The position numbers and the translations under genes are program-made. Shown piece after piece: positions 5,861-8,462 of a stretch of 8,462 bases of DNA. The notes below the pieces were generated by a model. That model saw only the letters and a list, made by a program, of their open reading frames with translations. It was not told where the DNA came from and did no database searches. This stretch comes from Betaproteobacteria bacterium. Lineage in GTDB: Bacteria; Pseudomonadota; Gammaproteobacteria; Burkholderiales; SG8-39. The stretch spans positions 1 through 8,462 of the forward strand of contig JAAOZY010000041.1 of the NCBI GenBank assembly GCA_012274205.1, read 5' to 3'. Every line of letters begins with the position of its first letter. Positions within the stretch are counted from its first letter, which is position 1.

Positions 5861-5899
5861 TGCCACGGCGCCGCAGCCGGCTGCGGGCGCCACCGTGCC
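5861..5899 (-). terminator. Long GC-rich hairpin between the PilZ-like and NrfJ-like genes
   Basis: A 16-bp perfect palindrome CCGCAGCCGGCTGCGG (5871-5886) is extended on both sides by GCGCC/GGCG and CGTG/CACG pairings with small bulges, giving one very stable hairpin over about 39 bases. It begins eight bases after the stop of the 543-residue gene. There is no T-tract, so it is not a textbook intrinsic terminator; it may protect mRNA 3' ends, reduce read-through, or be a dispersed palindromic repeat. Confidence 0.5.
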
Positions 5900-5906
5900 G
5901 CGCAAA

Positions 5907-7538
5907 TCAATTCTTGCCGGCGTGCTGCCATTCGAACGCGGCGCGCACGTAGTCCTCGCCTTCCTCGAGAAACTCCACCAGTTTGATCAAACGGCTGTGC
6001 TCACCCATCATCACCTCGCACATCTGGCCCGGGACATAGACCTTGTTCTCCAGAATCGTCACCGGATGCTCGTGCGATTTCAGCGCGTCGGGCAGCATGA
6101 TGGCGCGCATGTAATCGAAGGAGAAGGAGCCGGTCGAGGACGCCCAGTTGTCGGCCTGGTGCTCGCCGGCGCCGAGCACGCGCAGCCATACCGAGACCGG
6201 GTGCTTGGAAAATATGCGGATGCCGCAACACAGGCCGGTGTCGGCATCGATGCGGCGGACGATGCCGACCCACCAGGCCTTTTCGCCTTGCGGCTGCACC
6301 CCGCAGAGCTTGCCCGGTTCGGCCCACTTGCCCAGGCCAGTCGGGATTTCCGCGCCCATGCCCCATTCGCTCTGGTCCAGCTGTTTCCAGGTCTCCGGCG
6401 TGGACTCGACCTCCTCCGCGACCAGCTTCATTATGTTGCTGGTCTTTTCCTTCAGGCTCATGTCTTCGCCGAGTGCCACACCGGAACCGAGTTCGATCTT
6501 GGTCGCGCGCTGGCAAATCGGCTTCAGGCCGTGAACCACCTTCAAATCGGCCGCTGCCTTGGTGCGCGCATAGCGCCTGCGCGGCGGCGCGGCGCCCAGG
6601 TATAGCTGCAGGTGTTTGATTACGGTGATGATCTGCGCCGGCGAAAACTCCTTGCCAAAGCGCAGCTCATCGCTGAGCATGTTCTTTTCGCACAACAGCC
6701 TGAGTTCGGCCAATTTCACCAGCGCCTGGCCGCCGCCGATGAAGCGTTTGCTCGGGCCGGGCGCTTCTTCAGCCAGGACCAGCGCCGGCGGCCCGCCGCC
6801 GACCAGGTTGAAGCCGAAATTGCAGTCGGCACCCGGTACCCGCGACCACTCCGCCGAGATTGCGAACCGCGTCAGGATGCGGAAGGCCAGTTCGAGCTGT
6901 ATCGGCGACAACTCGTGCGGCGCGGCCAGGCAAAGCAGCAGGCTCTTTTGCAGCTCGGCGCGCACCGTGGTGTGCACTTCGCGCGGGTAGGCGACGACCG
7001 CTTGATTATCGAGTTCCTTCAATTCAGCAAACGCGTACAGGCGGTACAGCGGCGCCCAGGCCTTGGTTTCGATGCCGAGATAGCGCAAATGGCGCAGCTT
7101 GAAGCGCTGGCTGGCCGCGCGCAGGGACCGCGCCAGCACCAGCGGCATTTCCGCCTCGACGTTCTTCGCGCCCTTCTCTCCATGCTCGAAATCGGCGGCG
7201 CACCGGGCGTAAGCCTCGGCCAGCCTGGCCCAGTACAGGCACAGCGCGTCCCAAATATTGCGCGCCTCCCGATCCTGCTGGTGAACCTTCGCGAAAAACT
7301 GGCCGAACAGCGGCGCGGCGTTGCGCGCGCCGGCGTCGTCGAGCAGGCGCACAACCGCGAGGCGGCCGTCGCAGGAAAATCCGGGCGCCTCCTTAACCGA
7401 ATCGACCCAGTGCGACAGCTGCTCCAGATTCTCGAGCGACACGCCTTCGGGCAGGCCCGCAATCAGCTCCTGCGCCGCCTGCGCGTCGCGCAGCGGGTGA
7501 TCGGGTTTACCGCTGAATTGCTTGATCCAGTCGAGCAT
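5907..7538 (-). CDS. Uncharacterised 543-aa protein with a PilZ-like C-terminal region
   Basis: I do not recognise a named family. No signal peptide or membrane segment is visible, so it is probably cytoplasmic. Residues 1-310 are mainly helical, with repeated Leu/Ala-rich helices (e.g. WDALCLYWARLAEAYARC at 96-113). Residues 318-445 carry the pieces of a PilZ c-di-GMP-binding domain in order: RRYAR (321-325, RxxxR), DLKVVHG (331-337), DQSEWGMG (388-395, fitting DxSxxG), VGIVRRIDADTG (424-435) and CGIRIFSK (438-445). The gap between the RxxxR and DxSxxG motifs is about 60 residues, longer than in a standard PilZ domain, so this is an atypical or insertion-bearing version and the assignment is inference. 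Residues 446-543 form a further beta-rich tail. The ATG at 7538 is the only start after the in-frame TAG of the preceding gene, and it has a weak ribosome binding site. It lies 21 bases after the universal stress protein gene, probably in one transcript. Confidence 0.88.
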   Translation of the reverse strand: MLDWIKQFSGKPDHPLRDAQAAQELIAGLPEGVSLENLEQLSHWVDSVKEAPGFSCDGRLAVVRLLDDAGARNAAPLFGQFFAKVHQQDREARNIWDALCLYWARLAEAYARCAADFEHGEKGAKNVEAEMPLVLARSLRAASQRFKLRHLRYLGIETKAWAPLYRLYAFAELKELDNQAVVAYPREVHTTVRAELQKSLLLCLAAPHELSPIQLELAFRILTRFAISAEWSRVPGADCNFGFNLVGGGPPALVLAEEAPGPSKRFIGGGQALVKLAELRLLCEKNMLSDELRFGKEFSPAQIITVIKHLQLYLGAAPPRRRYARTKAAADLKVVHGLKPICQRATKIELGSGVALGEDMSLKEKTSNIMKLVAEEVESTPETWKQLDQSEWGMGAEIPTGLGKWAEPGKLCGVQPQGEKAWWVGIVRRIDADTGLCCGIRIFSKHPVSVWLRVLGAGEHQADNWASSTGSFSFDYMRAIMLPDALKSHEHPVTILENKVYVPGQMCEVMMGEHSRLIKLVEFLEEGEDYVRAAFEWQHAGKN

Positions 7539-7559
7539 GGTCGCTAGCCGGCGCGCTCC

Positions 7560-7994
7560 CTAGTCCCGGATGAGCATCACCGGGCAAGGCGTCAGGTGGA
7601 CAGTGCGCGCGGCGACTGAACCCAGCAGCATACCGGCCATCGCGCCCATGCCGTGGGTGCCCATGACGATCAGGTCGCATTTGAGCTTCTTCGCCTCGCG
7701 CACCAGGCTCTGCGCGATCGGGCCGACCACGATATGCGTGGTGCAGCGCAGCTTGGCGCGGTCGATGAGTGTTTTCGCGCGGCGCAGGGCGTCCTCGCCC
7801 TCCTCACGATAGTAGCGCTGCAAGGCTTCGTGCCCTATCGGCTTGATCACCCCACCCAAAGTCGGTACCGGCAGGTGTACGTAGATCAGATGCAGCTCAG
7901 GCGCCTGCTTGCACTCGGCCGCCTGTCTGATCGCGGCCCGCGCCACCTTTGCCGAATGTGACGATCCGTCTACTGCAATCAGAATTCTGCTCAC
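7560..7994 (-). CDS. UspA-family universal stress protein (144 aa)
   Basis: Single-domain, cytoplasmic, probably dimeric and nucleotide-binding. It begins with the usual strand SRILIAVDGSSHS (D9 is the conserved nucleotide-contacting Asp). Near the end it has GTHGMGAMAGMLLGS: G112-x2-G115-x9-G125-S126, an exact match to the ATP-binding pattern of the ATP-binding Usp class, followed by VAARTVHLTPCPVMLIRD, the normal last strand. The start is GTG at 7994, six bases after AAGGAG (8006-8001); a TTG eight codons further upstream would give an atypical N-terminal extension and lies over that ribosome binding site. The gene is 30 bases after the SafE-like gene and 21 bases before the 543-residue gene, so the three are probably one transcript. 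The stress or signal it answers to is not shown by the sequence. Confidence 0.95.
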   Translation of the reverse strand: MSRILIAVDGSSHSAKVARAAIRQAAECKQAPELHLIYVHLPVPTLGGVIKPIGHEALQRYYREEGEDALRRAKTLIDRAKLRCTTHIVVGPIAQSLVREAKKLKCDLIVMGTHGMGAMAGMLLGSVAARTVHLTPCPVMLIRD

Positions 7995-8024
7995 GCTATT
8001 CTCCTTGTCGATGTACAAAGCCGG

Positions 8025-8462
8025 TCAAATGACGCATAGCAAGCCCTGCCGGATATGCTCGAACAGATTCACCGCCTTGGCCAGACCGACCAAACCGAAG
8101 CCCGCCACGAGCATTCCCGCTGCCAGCCTGACGCGCCGATCGGAGGTAATTTCCCGCAGGCGTTTGAACGCCATCCCCGCGAGCAGCAGATTCGGCAGGG
8201 TACCGAGGCCAAACGCCAGCATCACGCCGGCCCCGTTCGCGCCGCTGCCGCTCACCAGTGCGACTGCCAGCATGCTGTATACCAGGCCGCAGGGCAACCA
8301 GCCCCACAGGGTGCCGAGCGCGAATGCCTTGGCTGGGGTATTGGCGGGCAGCACCCGCGCTCCATAAGGCTCGACCCGGCGCCACAGCCACGCGCCCAGC
8401 GTCTCCACGCGCGCCAGTTGCGCGCCGAAGCCGGCAAGATACAGCCCCAGGCTCACCAGCAC
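8025..8462 (-). CDS. SafE/TauE-like membrane protein, 5' end outside the window
   Basis: The frame is open to the right edge, so the N-terminal part is missing; 145 C-terminal residues remain. They hold about four hydrophobic segments (near residues 1-15, 46-70, 78-98 and 113-131). GTLWGWLPCGLVYSMLAVA, with the P-C pair at residues 57-58, followed by AFGLGTLPNLLLAG, is characteristic of the sulfite exporter TauE/SafE-like group (UreH-like transmembrane domain), related in fold to DsbD-type membrane domains. In many Beta- and Gammaproteobacteria such a gene follows cbb3 cytochrome oxidase assembly genes (ccoG/H/I/S), where a link to metal or redox handling is suspected; the neighbouring genes that would test this are beyond the window. 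It is the first visible gene of the unit continuing with the universal stress protein. The exact substrate is unknown. Confidence 0.88.
   Translation of the reverse strand: MLVSLGLYLAGFGAQLARVETLGAWLWRRVEPYGARVLPANTPAKAFALGTLWGWLPCGLVYSMLAVALVSGSGANGAGVMLAFGLGTLPNLLLAGMAFKRLREITSDRRVRLAAGMLVAGFGLVGLAKAVNLFEHIRQGLLCVI

Noticed and set aside
5801..5905. Longer N-terminus for the NrfJ-like protein
   Set aside because: It would bury the signal peptide 35 residues into the protein and would be translated from sequence upstream of the TATAAT and through the hairpin.
5895..7547. Two long plus-strand frames (5895-6605 and 6612-7547) opposite the 543-residue gene
   Set aside because: They are Arg/Gln/His-rich shadows caused by high G+C at third codon positions of the minus-strand gene. 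They have no recognisable motif, and the minus-strand frame is continuous, collinear with its neighbours and carries ordered motifs.
7995..8018. TTG start giving a longer universal stress protein
   Set aside because: The extension (YIDKENS) is outside the family's normal N-terminus and its codons contain the AAGGAG that serves the GTG at 7994.

Overview
The window looks like a stretch of a GC-rich betaproteobacterial chromosome. I base this on the glutamyl-tRNA synthetase, the small conserved VF530-type protein, the linked SafE-like membrane protein and universal stress protein, and high G+C at third codon positions. The genus cannot be fixed from the sequence alone; a Rhodocyclales- or Nitrosomonadales-like host is a guess.

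Layout. (A) Positions 1-1399 are the right-hand end of an integrated element. The 3' end of an unidentified ORF overlaps a complete tyrosine recombinase by ATGA, and a hairpin follows the recombinase. The recombinase gene points at the 3' end of an intact tRNA-Ala(GGC) (1400-1475, minus strand), the classic arrangement for an island inserted in a tRNA. The other end lies left of the window. (B) Positions 1400-3094 are core translation genes: gltX (minus) upstream of tRNA-Ala, which has its own near-consensus promoter inside the gltX-tRNA gap, and a divergent tRNA-Val(CAC) with its own promoter. (C) Positions 3192-4586 hold three small accessory genes: an encapsulated-ferritin-type iron protein (minus), and on the plus strand a VF530/DUF2132 protein and a DUF4337-like membrane protein. 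No encapsulin shell gene is present and the ferritin has no visible shell-targeting tail. (D) Positions 4587-4725 are non-coding and dense in inverted repeats. (E) Positions 4726-8462 are all minus strand, in transcription order: a SafE/TauE-like membrane protein (cut by the window edge), a UspA-type universal stress protein, a 543-residue protein with a PilZ-like C-terminal region, a GC-rich hairpin, a new promoter with a perfect TATAAT, an exported NrfJ-like small protein, and a histidine phosphatase.

How the genes may work together. The first three genes of block E are spaced 21-30 bases apart and probably form one transcript. SafE-like and Usp genes often sit near respiratory gene clusters, so a role for the 543-residue protein in sensing or signalling under changed respiration is possible but inferred. 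The NrfJ-like and phosphatase genes probably form a second unit.

The most interesting points are the degenerate PilZ signature in the 543-residue protein, the shell-less EncFtn-type ferritin, the tRNA-Ala island boundary, and the structured repeat at 4593-4679. I found no CRISPR array, IS element or rRNA gene.
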